Source: Agarophyton chilense
Lineage: Eukaryota; Rhodophyta; Florideophyceae; Gracilariales; Gracilariaceae
NCBI GenBank assembly: GCA_030374765.1
Contig: JARGXX010000080.1
Location: 2,199,167 to 2,263,166, forward strand
DNA length: 64,000 nt
Direction of reading: 5' to 3'
The notes under the pieces were generated by a model. The model ran no database searches and had not been told where the DNA came from. It worked only from the letters and a program-made list of their open reading frames with translations. Within the stretch, counting starts at the first letter, position 1; each line of letters starts with the position of its first letter. Below are positions 21,912 to 32,799 of this stretch, piece by piece. The translations under genes were made by a program, and so were the position numbers.

Positions 21912-22248
21912 TAAACGCCAAAACTGTACCATGTGCAAGCGGACAAATCTCGCCTTCGTTCCGTTCCAGCCCTTTCACAGTTCGCTTGGCGGCGATGGCT
22001 CCATCATCCCTTTCAGTGACTTTGGCACTCGTATGACACAAGCAACACTATTAAAAGACTCGAGAATGCCATTTTGGATGATTGTGATTGATTTGAGATT
22101 CGAGTGCAAGGACAAAAATCAAAGATGCGAAGTATTGATGGGTTTGCATGGAAGTTTCCGTCTCTGCCCCGAATTGACTGTCCAAACACAAAGCCAGCAA
22201 AAAGAAGACATTGGCAGCCCAAACTTAATCATTTCTTTGCTGGCTTAG
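21912..22248 (+). pseudogene. C-x-x-C ORF of the repeat, split by the LTR-like insertion
   Basis: Downstream of the insertion the frame reads RQNCTMCKRTNLAFVPFQPF, SSLGGDGSIIPFSDFGTRMT and CKDKNQRCEVLMGLHGSFRL, ending at 22248. Copy 2 (52503-52820) has the same 105-codon ORF. Copy 3 (about 41443-41760), which lacks the insertion, reads continuously SSVRKRHRCTTCKQTNLAFV across the empty site. It then conserves SSLGGDGCIIGFSD and EDKNQRCEILMGLDGS, with two stops. The Cys pair after a basic patch suggests a small metal- or nucleic-acid-binding protein, an inference only. Confidence 0.45.
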
Positions 22249-22539
22249 AGACAATTATTACTTTTAAGTCCCGTTTTAGTTTTTAACGTATTTCAACCCA
22301 AAGCGAAAATGAAATGCCTTTTTAGTCAATAAATGCCAGGTAGATGGCGAAGTCCTCGTAGTTGAAAAATCTAATACGAAGAAATCAATCTATGGAAGCA
22401 GGAACTAGAAGAAAAAACGTACAACCTCGAAACCCTTCAAATCTTTTGACTAAATCCTACCCAATGTACAGAAAAGAAAATTCACAAAAGAAAGAAGCTT
22501 GGTAAACAATATATCTCGACAAAGCTCAACAAAACCTAT

Positions 22540-23720
22540 TTTTAGAAGGTAGCTTTGAATCGGCACTTGCCTTTTGATAAGGCATCTCTTAAATGACGCA
22601 TTAGGATTATTCTTTGAACTTCTGCTTCAAGCAGGAATTGACGTGTACATCCCCTACAAAGTAGTGAAACAAGTTCTCTGTGACAAAGGTATAGCGAAGT
22701 CTGTATGAGCTTTCCAGTTTTGAAAACTAAACCCACTTCTAAGAACCATTTCCAGCACTTCTTAATGGGGCATAAAGTTTGACCTGAATGAATCCAGCTA
22801 ATATTGCCAAGCATTCGTCCAGCTCTCGCCAAGTTAATTTTGATTATCATTTCTTTTTTTTCGAGTACATCCGGCACCCCTAAAGAGCCCTGCGTAATGC
22901 TTTCGAACAATGATGACCCCATGTCTGTGTTTCTACGCCAATTAGATAATCGGCTTTTTCTGCGATTGACTCCGTTTTACGAAAAAGGTCTGCGTTTCCA
23001 GTCCACACTGAGTATCATCTTCGATTAATGTCCTTCTAGCCCGCTTTCCGCTCAACGGGTCTTCCAGCTCTACCACCTTTTCGTTAAAGCTCAAGGACAT
23101 GTAGGCAATCCTAACTCTGTCGTTGGTGTTTTCATTTACCTTTGAGGTGAATAATACAAATGGTCTCAAAACTTCGAAGGGCTGCGGTCAGCTGCGCTAT
23201 CCATTTCGCTCCTGTATCAAGATATCGATACAGACACTTAGAACTAGGAAAATCGTTCTCTTCTACCAGGTACCGAACCACTTCCGACTAGTGCGCAATT
23301 TGCCAGAGGGGGGCAAATTGTTGACAAGGAGAGGGACACCATTAGTTTTGCACCTGCTTATAAGTTTGGTCTACGCAGCTGAAGAGCCGAAACCATTCAA
23401 GTAGTTGACACCGACATCCTACCAGAACACCCCAAAAGCTGTATTCCGCCTCCCCTGTAGACGCTGAAGAGCTGGTCGATCGGTACACGATGTTTCGCTC
23501 CCTCCCTGTTAAGAATAAACGGGATCCCACGGGAAGTCCCAGTTGCTGTTGTGGAGATGTTGGTGCTCTCCAAAGACGCCATATTCGCCAGAAGCGTCTT
23601 TCGAATTGGAAGACGTATGGTCCTTGCACCGAACTGCTCCGTTTCAAGTCTGATATGAGCATTTCATCCTCACGAAATGGTTGCCTGCGCCTGGTTGGCT
23701 GTGTATGGCTGCCCTTGGAA
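22540..23720 (-). pseudogene. Decayed minus-strand gene in the repeat, absent from copy 3
   Basis: Minus-strand reading from 23720 gives, with frame changes, SEVVRYLVEENDFPSSKCLY then RYLDTGAKWIAQLTAALRSF (about 23305-23190). Next is a 75-codon ORF (22942-23169) with DRVRIAYMSLSFNEKVVELE then DPLSGKRARRTLIEDDTQCG. A 126-codon ORF (22542-22922) follows with CPIKKCWKWFLEVGLVFKTG. Copy 2 (about 53110-54320) conserves this text with different stops. The whole 22330-23945 stretch is missing from copy 3, so it was either lost there or gained before copies 1 and 2 split. Function unknown. Confidence 0.35.
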
Positions 23721-24159
23721 TCTCTGTTTGCTGCTATTAACGTAGAATCTGGAAGGTTGATCTCGAGTTAACGGTTTCTTCAAACGCCTGGAGGCGGCAG
23801 TACATGCGCAGAACTGCTGCAAAACCATTCTTGCTAGAAAAAAAGAAGTTTCCATTTACGAAGACCATTCAAAGAAGCTGACATTTTGATGTAGGAAGCG
23901 AATGTTCGCCCGTTATTAAAATGAGGAATGGTAAAGTGATTCTGCTTATTTAAATTCGTTGAATAATACGGGAAACGGTGATGCTTATGGAAGGTCCATA
24001 TCTGGGAACAAAACACTTCCTTGTGGTCATTGGAGAAAGAGGATGTAACTCAAATATGATTGGAGGATCTCATAAGCACATATCCGTTTTACCGGGCAGT
24101 TCTTAACAATAGACATAACAATGTAAAAGGGTAGTACGGAAAGCTCTCTGGGCACGCAC

Positions 24160-24830
24160 CTGTGGCAGTTACATTGTTGTTCTTTCTGAGCACTAAGACG
24201 CCTTCACACGCCATAAAATAGGAGATCCTGTACCTTAGGCATGCGACTCGTAAATCAAGGGAACTATGTCCTGAGTATAGATCGAAGCATACTCAAGCCT
24301 TTGTTTGCCTGTAATATTCAAATCGGCCTATAAAAAGATTGCCATGTACATTGACAGGTTTGAAATTAGGACAATTTCATTTCTAGCTGGGTATCGAGAG
24401 AAGTTTTGCAGCGTCTTTTTCTTGGAGTTAATTTGGTTTTCACACGTTATAGGAGACACGCAAAAAGAATGCAGCATTTCTCGTCGCAGACAGGCTTTTC
24501 GTATCTTTCTGAGTAAAGAAAGCCTTTGTATGGTGTAGCTTCTCCAATGAATTTCTATACAGGGGCATCAAAAACAGCGTGCTGATATTCAAGTCCCGAA
24601 CGACTTGCACACCTCTATGTACACATACATGACCTGTTATCCCTGCCGATAGAACTCGAACCGGGCCGGACCAAATCTGAATTTCTGGAAACTATGCTAC
24701 CCGAAACTCTGCTTTCCTCACCGCAGTACCCTACATTTTTAGTTTCCCCACAAGAAAGGTCGCTCGCGAAAGATGCTGTAGAAGATGAAGTAGAAAGTTT
24801 GTTTATGTCAGTTAAACCTTGATTCTTGGT
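24160..24830 (+). pseudogene. Plus-strand gene of the repeat (C-terminal part), stops in copies 1 and 2
   Basis: Aligned by eye with copy 3, the reading is APVAVTLLFFLSTKTPSHAI (copy 3: TPVAATELFFLSSKKPSNAM), then RHAKRMQHFSSQ, YSSPERL, ETMLPETLLSS, and the end KDAVEDEVESLFMSVKP. Copy 1 has two TGA stops in this frame. Copy 3 has it fully open for 137 codons (42425-42838), ending LVEEVDSLFISV. Similar substitutions in the same frame across copies show it was protein coding. The minus strand is also open here, but protein similarity is better on the plus. Family not recognised. Confidence 0.5.
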
Positions 24831-25099
24831 ATCTGACAGGATTCTCGACTCGATACTACTTTTATATCTCACAACTTCCCGAAGACGTTCTGGTTGTGGA
24901 GCATTATAAATGAGCTTTTGAAATGGTAGGATTCAGCAAAGACGTGATTCCAGGGCGAGGCACTTGCCAACTGCTAAGTGCTTCATCGGTTTCTGTCTTG
25001 AGACCATTTTTCTTGGAAGGCAGGGACATCTGCAACTGAAATATGAAACATCTCTCAATGTGCCAATGATATGTGGCTGAGGCTTGAAGAAAATTAGTC

Positions 25100-26274
25100 C
25101 CTGGAGGAAGAGAGCTAAAACCCGATGCCTATATCGTGGAAACAGTTTAGTTGGACACTTATTCGAGGAACACCTATAACTATTAGAGAAGCCACAAACA
25201 TTGGTCATGAGTATGAACAACAATCTGAGTTTGTATCGTGGAAGTTTGGAGACAAAGTTAGGTCAGCGGTGTGCAGACTTGTTGAAAACCCTCAGGGAAC
25301 ACTGTCATGGTTTACACTTCGGTAAACGGTTTGTCTTTCTGCGATCATGACACGTAACCGATGTTCTTCTCAGTTCCCAGAGAAACGAAACGAAAATGAA
25401 TCGAACCGAAATCCTTTACATATAGCGTCCTACCAGAACAATGTGCATTTGAGTACTACTACGGCATAAAAAATGCAACGAGGGTTGCTGGAGAGTGACA
25501 TATATCCCGCTTCCTCCATGAACTCTCCATCACAGCCCACTTCTGGCTGATTTTGGTGACGGTTGTGATAGATGAAAAATATTTCTTTATGGCCCTTTTC
25601 ATCTTCTAGTCAAATCTTCCAACAGCGTAAGCATCAGAAAAGAAATTGAAAGCTTTATGAAAGTCCAGTCAGGAAACCTTATGAGTTACCTGAGCTCGGA
25701 GAAAAAACTATTATGAGGATCGCTATTGTACGTATTCGTCGTTCAGCTTTTCAAGCTGAGTGACGTCTTTCTCTTTAACGAATCAAAGCACTGCGCGTAA
25801 ACAAAATTGCTGGGTTGTGACGGAGTTCATCAAAAAAGCATTCAAAAGAGACACGAAAGGTGCTACGGCTGAAAAGACGAAGAAAATTCGTGACAAAAGT
25901 TCGTCTGGAAGGGTTACCGAGCATATCTCAGAAGACCCGCATGCTTGAAATAGTGCACCTACGAAGGCAAATAGACGAACTCAACCGATGCTATCCGTCA
26001 ATTTTTTTACCTGAGTCAGACGTAGGAATTTTGGAAAGGTTTCCTCATCGAAACAATTCTGCATAGCGTGGACACTCGAAGCATATCTAGAAGACTCGGA
26101 TGACCAGAACGGTAACACAGGCTCGAGCAATTCTCACTTGGAAGCCGCAGACGAAAACCGTGGTTGTACCTGTCATCAGCCACGTAGCCTGAAATCAAGG
26201 CACTACGAGAACAGAAACCGCAACGTCAATCTTAAGAGCATCTGTTACACAGACATCAAGCGTGTCCATTCTCG
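25100..26274 (+). other. Repeat copy 1 interior, short ORFs shared with copy 2
   Basis: Several 60-80 codon plus ORFs are shared with copy 2, for example 25125-25325 (copy 2: 55690-55932). They include EFVSWKFGDKVRSAVCRLVE and, further on, TEFIKKAFKRDTKGATAEKT. The 26138-26371 ORF is rich in Arg, Asn and His (SRHYENRNRNVN). No domain recognised; likely fragments of one or more decayed genes. Confidence 0.25.
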
Positions 26275-26639
26275 CTACTACCGGAATGCCAAACGCAGCA
26301 GCCCTGGCAAATACAGCGCTTCGAAAGCAAGTAAAGAGGGGCCGACTGTAATACATGGAAAACAATACTGAGCCATGTTCTCGTAGCTTCAAAAGACAGA
26401 GAAAATGTCGAAGAAGCCCCAAACACAGCAAAAAACGTCTCGCAAACGATGATAATGAGATTAGCGAAGGTGGGATTGAGCAGTGCCCGCCTGCCCCTAA
26501 GAAAACGAGGAAAGGTGGGAGATAGCTTTCATCGGTCTGCTGATTTGTTTGGAAAGACACAAAAGAAACCAGCCCTGCCTTCTTGGCACCTTGAATCAAT
26601 CCGTACGGCTTGAGAAAGCTTCCGCCTAAGTAGCTCTCA
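26275..26639. other. 365-bp segment present in copy 1, absent from copy 2
   Basis: Copy 2 passes directly from cattctcg to catcaaaaat (56880/56881). Copy 1 has 365 extra bases, with no target duplication or inverted repeat visible. The left (ttctcgc) and right (gctctcac) borders share only a few bases. A simple deletion in copy 2 is the likeliest explanation. The segment includes a small basic ORF (26355-26525). Confidence 0.7.
26355..26525 (+). CDS. 56-codon basic ORF with nuclear-localisation-like clusters
   Basis: Begins MENNTEPCSRSFKRQRKCRR, then HSKKRLANDDNEISEGG, and ends PKKTRKGGR. KR-rich clusters around an acidic centre look like a nuclear protein tail. It overlaps the end of an Arg/Lys-rich ORF (26138-26371) in another frame. 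Only copy 1 retains it. It may be a C-terminal exon; too short for confident calling. Confidence 0.3.
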   Translation: MENNTEPCSRSFKRQRKCRRSPKHSKKRLANDDNEISEGGIEQCPPAPKKTRKGGR

Positions 26640-26779
26640 CATCAAAAATTCTTCTGCTGCCCCTTACCTTCGGGGCTGACTTATGTGAATTAATTTGATT
26701 CGTATGCCTCTTAAGCGGTTGGAATCCTTTTGCATACTTTTTTTTCAGGTAGTTCATCTTCTCCGTTTGTGTTTGTTTT

Positions 26780-27700
26780 TGTGTGGGTAGGTTACTAGAT
26801 AATAATTTAACTTACTGTGCGCAATGCCAGAGGTTTATATTAAACCTGCGTATGGCGCGACATACCACTTTGTTTTCGGTCGTTCTATTTCTTTGGATCT
26901 TGGTATGGTTTCGAACCTTTTTTATGACTCACTCTTTATATAATTCACATTGCAAAATCTCTCATGCGCGCCTAATACTCCCCAAAACATATAATTCTTC
27001 CGTTTCCTTCGATATCTCGTTGCAGAGGGCCACCGTTTGGAACTGATACACCGCTATTAACTTTTCACAGCCCAACTTGATCTCCGAAGAAAAGAATGCA
27101 AACATCAAAACGCCATCATGTAAGCTTACGTACTTCAAACAGCATGATTCACCGTAATGTCCATTAGGCCTATTCCCCTCCAAAGTTTTTGACTTTTTTG
27201 CAGATCCGACTCTGCGTGATCAGAACTCATGTCGGTGTCTTTTAGGTTTAAGATTATTGACCCAGTCAAATGTTCTGGAAAGCAGAAAGTAACATCCCGA
27301 ATTCTCTCAAGTCCACCTGTTCGTAATTCCAGTCTGCGACAGAGTCCTAACATTCTAATGCTTCTCCTCTTTCACAGTCTGCCACCAAACTGCCATTCCT
27401 CCCCCTCCAGATCTTAGGGCGCCGCAACCATATCGATGTCGTTCATCCTTCTACGAAAGCAGCAATGGACAGGTCAATATATTCTTTTCTCAAGTGCGGT
27501 CAACTCTCTACACGACTAATATTCAAACTAAACTGCATATCACTCATTGCCAGGTGTACCCACACTTCCTAAACCCCCGTGAGGACTTGATATCTCTCTT
27601 GCACGTTCAAAGTGGTTCTGAATTTATGAAAGTATGTGCCAGTTCTCATGCTCTGAATTCTAACAGATTTAACCTCACCGAAGCTCTTTGAACAATCGGA
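26780..27700 (+). pseudogene. Repeat right-half coding remnant with intron-like segment
   Basis: Before the putative intron a plus frame reads PEVYIKPAYGATYHFVFGRS then ISLDLGMVS (about 26825-26910; same in copy 2). After it, ORF 27229-27417 reads FRFKIIDPVKCSGKQKVTSR. Alternative frames give GRRNHIDVVHPSTKAAMDRS and IYSFLKCGQLSTRLIFKLN to about 27530. All are conserved in copy 2 (57024-57281, 57470-57658) with few indels. Family not recognised. Confidence 0.3.
27120..27203 (+). other. Putative 84-bp spliceosomal intron in the repeat
   Basis: Donor gtaagc at 27120, acceptor tttttttgcag ending at 27203. Copy 2 has the same 84-bp segment (57361-57444) with the stronger donor gtaagt and acceptor cgcag. 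Length and both splice dinucleotides are preserved. Splicing itself is inferred. Confidence 0.4.
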
Positions 27701-28239
27701 GAAATTTTCATGATGTGGCTACTCTGAAGCGAATTTTCTAACCATAAAGCACATTCATCGTTACATTTTACATGCGAAGTCGATGTTGGCTTGCTACAAG
27801 GCGTGGTAGTGTTCTGATCGACATATTGACAGACCAACCTTAATATGAATAGTTTACAACTCTGACACTGTTAATTCGCACATGTTCTGGGCTATAAACT
27901 GACTTATTGGGTCTTTTGTTGGACAAATTGAGAGCTAAATTTGGCTTTAATCTCGTCGCGAGTCGTACAAAAATGTTTAGTACCTGGCTGAACTGATTCT
28001 GCACATATTTGGAACAGAAAAAATAAACGAAGTGGTCTAGTTTTCGGGAACTTTTAATCAGAACATGATCAAATTTAACACTTTTTTGAGACACATTTTT
28101 ATGGCATCTGGTTCGCTATTATAAGTTCATACATGGGGCATCTCTTAATGATTGCATTTGGGACAAATAAATGACCCACATGCAGGGACTTTTCTGGGCC
28201 ATATTTTGTACACAAATAGTTGACCATGGTTGGGCCTCG

Positions 28240-28787
28240 TGAAGCACATTGATATCCATGAGAAACCCGTAAGATTTTAGTTCCGGACATCTAAACTACA
28301 TAGCATGGAGCATGACTGTCGGTTCGACTACTGAGATGTCCTATAGACGTCCTTAAAATGTTCGGTAGATGTTAATAAAAGGTATTTGGTAGATCTCCAG
28401 CTCATATTCGTCCGATTTGTCAGTGATGTGTAATATGATTTTGTTTTGATTATGAATCAAGTAGGTCTTTATATTAATACCACTTTCTAATTATAAACTG
28501 TACCATTATAATATAATATTAGATTAAGAAAAGGCATTTTTATATGCAGGTTGATTAAGTTTGGTTTCAAGTATACCTCGTTCCAATTTATTGACGAGTT
28601 CGTCAGATATGCTGAGGTCAACTGTAATTCCAACTCCTCAATATAAATATTCAAGATAATATCCTGCTCCGATAGCCTACTTCTGTAGTAATAATGTGAA
28701 ATCATAAATAGTTGTAGCAAAAAACAAAGCGCCGTGAATAGGGTCTTTCATTAATGAATCTGATGATTCAGAGAAGACCTTTGAATG
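28240..28787. repeat. Direct repeat DR2 at the right end of copy 1
   Basis: Related to DR1 (20178-20711); counterpart in copy 2 at 58481-59045. It ends at ...gacctttgaatg, exactly where homology between copies 1 and 2 ends. This supports a true element terminus here. Confidence 0.7.
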
Positions 28788-28795
28788 TGTTTGTG

Positions 28796-28923
28796 AAGGA
28801 AGCACTTGCCTCTTACACTCTCTTGGCTCTGGCGTTGCCGTCGGCTTATCCACCATGTTCTCTACTGCAATGTGATCTGACCGAAAAGTGGCAGGACAGA
28901 GATTGAGCTAATTTGATCTGACA
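28796..28923 (-). repeat. Partial copia LTR next to repeat copy 1
   Basis: In minus orientation it starts TGTCAGATCAAATTAGCTC after a purine-rich stretch (aagcggcaagaaacagggga). It shares the core tcactttttcggtcagatcaca-like segment with 40428-40643. It ends where copy 1 begins. Confidence 0.6.
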
Positions 28924-28929
28924 GTCCCC

Positions 28930-29300
28930 TGTTTCTTGCCGCTTTTCGGTGGAGATGTAGGGAGTTTGATGTTCAGTTGGCTTTGGAGGTGTGTGTAGTG
29001 GCCGGGTTGGAGGGGCTTGGTGAATATGTCTGCTTTCGTTGCTACGGTAGGTGGTTTCCAGATTGTGACGGTTTTCTTATGAATAAGATATTGGATGTGA
29101 TGATGGCAAATGTTGATTCCGTTTGCGAGTTGGAGCCTGATTCTTTGCTGTCATGATAGCAGATTTGGTGTCCACAAAATGTTGCATGCCAAAGTGTAGT
29201 TACAGAATTAGCAAGGCAAAGGGATACTTGACCCACGTGGTATGTCAGTCTGCGGCCAAGGCGGCAAGCTATTCAGATTCCGTGGTGAATAGTGTCACGA
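28930..29300 (-). pseudogene. copia A RNase H C-terminal remnant
   Basis: On the minus strand: HHIQYLIHKKTVTIWKPPTV, then ATKADIFTKPLQPGHYTHL, the typical C-terminal block of copia RNase H (the ADxxTKPL motif). Upstream, around 29290-29220, is the region where the alternating Tyr/Glu motif (AEAEY-type) would lie, readable only in pieces. Confidence 0.8.
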
Positions 29301-29749
29301 TACGTTGCTTCGCCAATGCCCAAAATATGGGACTGCCATTTAAAAGGTGGAGAATTCCGCTTACTGACTTTCAGTCTTTTGCGTTCGCAAATACTACATC
29401 ACTGTACACTATAAGACGGTTCTTGGTGAAGGGATTCGATCGAAAATAGGTTATGCCGTGAATACGGGTTCCTCGAATGTAATGTGAAAGCGCTTTGAGA
29501 GCCTGCGACTAGTGCTTCTGTGGTTGTTTGGTGAACTGGGAAAGGGTATGGACCTGGTATTTAAGATCGTATCGGGCGCAGTCGAAAAAGGTACAGAACT
29601 CCTCCTAGGACCATTCTGTCGAGACATGTCTGAGGTGCTGTGAGGGGAGAGGTGGCAGGTTTTGATTGCAAAGATTTGATATCTTGATAGGGAATCTGTT
29701 TGTTATTGAAGTCCATGAGATTCACGTGGGCTAGAATTTCGACCACCAG

Positions 29750-30330
29750 TGGCGGTAGGGACAAGTGGTGCGAGTTATCGGTGACAGTAACCAAATCAGT
29801 TAAGGAACATTGTTGGGCAATCGAGGCGTTTGATGTTGTATTTTTCTTTCATATGGTTACACAGTTTGATAATGAGAGAGCGATAAGAGGCTAGAACGAA
29901 AAAGTCATCAATGGTGGTTGTGATCAAAATGAATCCGTCTGTATTTGATTAGTAGTGTAAGCATGGATCTGCAGATGATTTTGTATAACCGTTTTGTTTC
30001 ATGGTTTTGAAGAGGCCTTAGTTATACATTCAGACTGCTGGAACAATACCCGAGACTGTTTCCGCCGAGTTAACCATACTTGGTTTGGTGTTTTAGAGAC
30101 TCGTCACATCCTGGCATCGGATTTACGTATATCTGGCGGTCGTCATTGCTAAGGAATCTGCGTTTTCATGAGATCTCCTCTGACATTGCAGCGTGCCTTG
30201 GGTTCTGTGTCTGTTACATTTTGAGTCTCGCTTGTAACGATATTACATCGTAAGAGGAGTTTTGGGGATAGTTGTATATTGTTTGGTAGCTAATACACAC
30301 TATTTAGTTTATCGACATCATCCAGTTCTT
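29750..30330 (-). pseudogene. copia A reverse transcriptase remnant
   Basis: The minus strand reads DGFILITTTIDDFFVLASYR, the YVDD-type catalytic box with Tyr-Val changed to Thr-Ile, then SLIIKLCNHMKEKYNIKRLD. Upstream (about 30240-30170) is a weak KARxVxRGD-like block (EPKARCNVRGDLMKTQIP). Several stops and frame changes; inactive. Confidence 0.75.
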
Positions 30331-30639
30331 GGTTGTGGGCTTCTTGCCATAGTTCTGCGTCTCATCATTAATAGGCCCTGTGGAGATTTTCAAGGGGTGG
30401 AAGGTGTGCTGTACTGGTTTGAGTAATGAGCGTGAGGTTCACACGATTGAGTTTGAAGGCTGTTGTGGAATGTGTGACAGGATTGGTTTCTTTTTGGTAG
30501 GAACAAAAGTCAGTGTTTTGTATGGAATCAAAATGGGTTATCTTCAGGTTGGGAACGCTTTAATGCGTCAGAGACGTGCCGTATATGTATCTTGCAGAAT
30601 ATGCTTGGGGTCGTAGTTTTATTTCGGGAGAGTGGTTCG

Positions 30640-31330
30640 GGATCGTACCTAATTAACCAAAGGTAAAGAGACGTTTGTTAGTTGGTGATGGGCCATATCA
30701 TTGCGAATAAGAGCTGGTTCCTGTGCGTGTGTAGTATAACAGGTTATATTTGAAGACTGTATAGCGGGCCGTGTCTTCCCAAAAATTTGGTTCTAGGCCT
30801 GGCGTGTGGAGAAATGCTCTAACTAAATTTAGCAAGATACGGTTGAACCTTTCTGCAATAGAGCTTTACTTTGGTTACTCAGGGTTTCTTAGGGAGTGCT
30901 TGAGTCTGTAATTTGGTAGTGCTGCTGAGCCACTATGAAGGTGTACTCTTTGGGGTTGGCTGTCTTCAAGGGTTGCAGTGGGTGGTAAATGGTGTGCTCG
31001 ATATTGGAGAACGTTGGATCTAGCACCATGGGGACTTGATTGGTGCTGATTAGAAAATGAACGATGGCAAAATTACTTGTGGCATCTAGAAGTGTTGTGT
31101 TGGTTCCCATGAATTGACATAAGATGAGATGGTCTGCATGTATCCGAACTAATGTATGACCCTACTGGATAATGATGTGTGTTTTCTCTGTGTGGGCTGA
31201 GGGTTTGTTTCGCATTTAAGCAGGAGCTGCAGTTGTGCTGATCGGGTTTTCCAGATTCTCTGGGACATATGGAAATAGGCGTTTACGTGCCATGGCGCGG
31301 GTGGTGTCTGGGTGTATGTGGTCCAGACTC
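30640..31330 (-). pseudogene. copia A pre-integrase and integrase remnant
   Basis: The minus strand shows MHNWNVSLDHIHPDTTRAMA, corresponding to the GAG-pre-integrase LWHxRLGH box, near 31350-31290. The integrase core follows in pieces: VRIHADHLILCQFMG and LLDATSNFAIVHFL (about 31150-31040). SSIAERFNRILLNLVRAFLH (about 30860-30800) carries the last catalytic Glu. Multiple stops. Confidence 0.75.
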
Positions 31331-31719
31331 ACATTCCAGTTGTGCATCAATAGTGCTAGGCGAGTCGGAGTTGCCGGTTTGTGTGGATTAGGAAGGCGCT
31401 GGAGGCGAGTCGTACTCTGTATTCGCGATGTGGGCGCATGGAGAACTGGATGAGAAATGCCGATTGGGACAATCTCGAGTTTCGTTTTTGATGGTGGCTT
31501 TGTCATGATGCGTGCTGGCTTTTCATGCATGGTTGGACCTGCTTTTATTTCATATTTTTATTTGTCCCAATGAGCCATGGTCTCTATCTTAGAGAGAGTG
31601 ACGCGTGGGGTTAGAACTAATGAAGTATTGGGAGAGAAAGTGGCAAGGCCATACCGGTTGGCTAGGTCATGGAAAGACTGGAGATTGTGTTTGAGGTGCT
31701 TGTCAACCACTGCAAATAT

Positions 31720-32740
31720 TCAGAGTGGAGTGTTACTCGGCGTAGTAATCAACATTGTGCCGCAGTGCGTGCATACGGAGAGTTGTCGGGTGGCTTTCTC
31801 GGTATGTGTCTTGGTGAGGAAACGGCGCACTGGGGGACGCGAAATGATAACGTGGGTTGCGTGTGCACCCCTGTCGAGAATGTACTTACCGTCCTGGATT
31901 TTTTCTTCATTCGATTCAGGGTCTTGCGGCTGGAAGTCATTTTCATAATGCATGAAGTCCTTAATCGGAATCTGAGAATTATCTGGTACTGCCATTTGCT
32001 AAATTGGTTTTAGATTGGAAGCCCTGACGTGGGGATCTCTGAATTTGTCTCTGGTTTGGGTTTTGGGTTGACGAGAGTCTCTGCATTGTTCGTCCGTATC
32101 TTGCAACGGTATTCATCGGTTGGTGTGATGACCGCATAGCGTAGGATTTCGGGGAATTCGAGCTGCGGTTTTGCTGTAGCTTGAATGTACCGAGTGCTCC
32201 ATAGTTCCCTGCAGAGGACATGCTGGGTTGAGTGGCGGGTTGAACGTGCTTAGTAGAGGCGTGATTTTGGTTGGATATATGTATACGAATTCTTTCCCTG
32301 TAGTAGGTTTTTGAGCCATGATCTGGTGTCCGATACTCATTGTTGCTCTGTTATACTTCAGGCCATTTTCCACGAGTTCCACTGTTCTGGACTAGTCCAA
32401 AATAAACGGATGTGTGGCAGGTATCCTCTGTGTGCCAATCTTTCGATGATCAGGTACATAGGATGAAATAGTAACTTCAGAAAAAAAGGTTGTTGACTCT
32501 ACCAAAGTTTTGAGGTACTGTTCGCCCCTTTATTGGAGCGATCGAGATGCGATATGATTTCTTTGATAAGTTTGTAAGATGTGGGCTCGTGCTGGGCTCG
32601 CAAATGAGCATTACAATATTTGCTGGTACTTTTGAGATAAGAATGAGTAGGAGGGTGTTTTGGTGCTTTAAACACGTCTTGTGTTGAGCTAGATATTCTT
32701 GGAAAGGTGGGTTCCTATTCGATGAGTTCAGCTGCATCTG
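31720..32740 (-). pseudogene. copia A gag and protease remnant
   Basis: The minus ORF 31720-31995 contains KYILDRGAHATHV, the copia protease box with DSG changed to DRG, so the active site is damaged. Upstream fragments (32477-32737 and 31979-32382) are the expected place for gag but show no clear zinc knuckle. Gag identity is from position. Confidence 0.6.
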
Positions 32741-32799
32741 TTGCAGCGGCTATTGCTTTTACTGCAAGAAGCTCAGGTTCATAATTTAAATGGATTCAA

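Larger units (their letters stand above)
19245..28790. repeat. Large unclassified repeat unit, copy 1
   Basis: About 9.5 kb that recurs in the same orientation at 49805-59045 with near identity by eye. It also recurs, diverged and deleted, at 40672-42870. Homology starts around the shared gtcaagataaagaattc (about 19271; weaker homology back to about 19245) and ends sharply after gacctttgaatg at 28787. Inside: a 0.9-kb left arm, a direct repeat (DR1, 20178-20711), about 7.5 kb of internal DNA with several conserved ORFs, and a second direct repeat (DR2, 28240-28787) at the right end. To the right it abuts a truncated copia LTR. The long direct repeats suggest an LTR-type element, but I find no reverse transcriptase, integrase or transposase. 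Segmental duplication is the alternative; different right flanks in copies 1 and 2 argue for a discrete element. Confidence 0.85.

Noticed and set aside
24615-24872. 85-codon minus ORF conserved in copies 1 and 2
   Set aside because: Open in both copies, but copy 3 agrees better with the plus-strand protein; treated as a shadow, with some doubt.
26195-26599. 134-codon minus ORF in repeat copy 1
   Set aside because: Antisense to Arg/Lys-rich plus-strand text and mostly removed by the 365-bp difference in copy 2.
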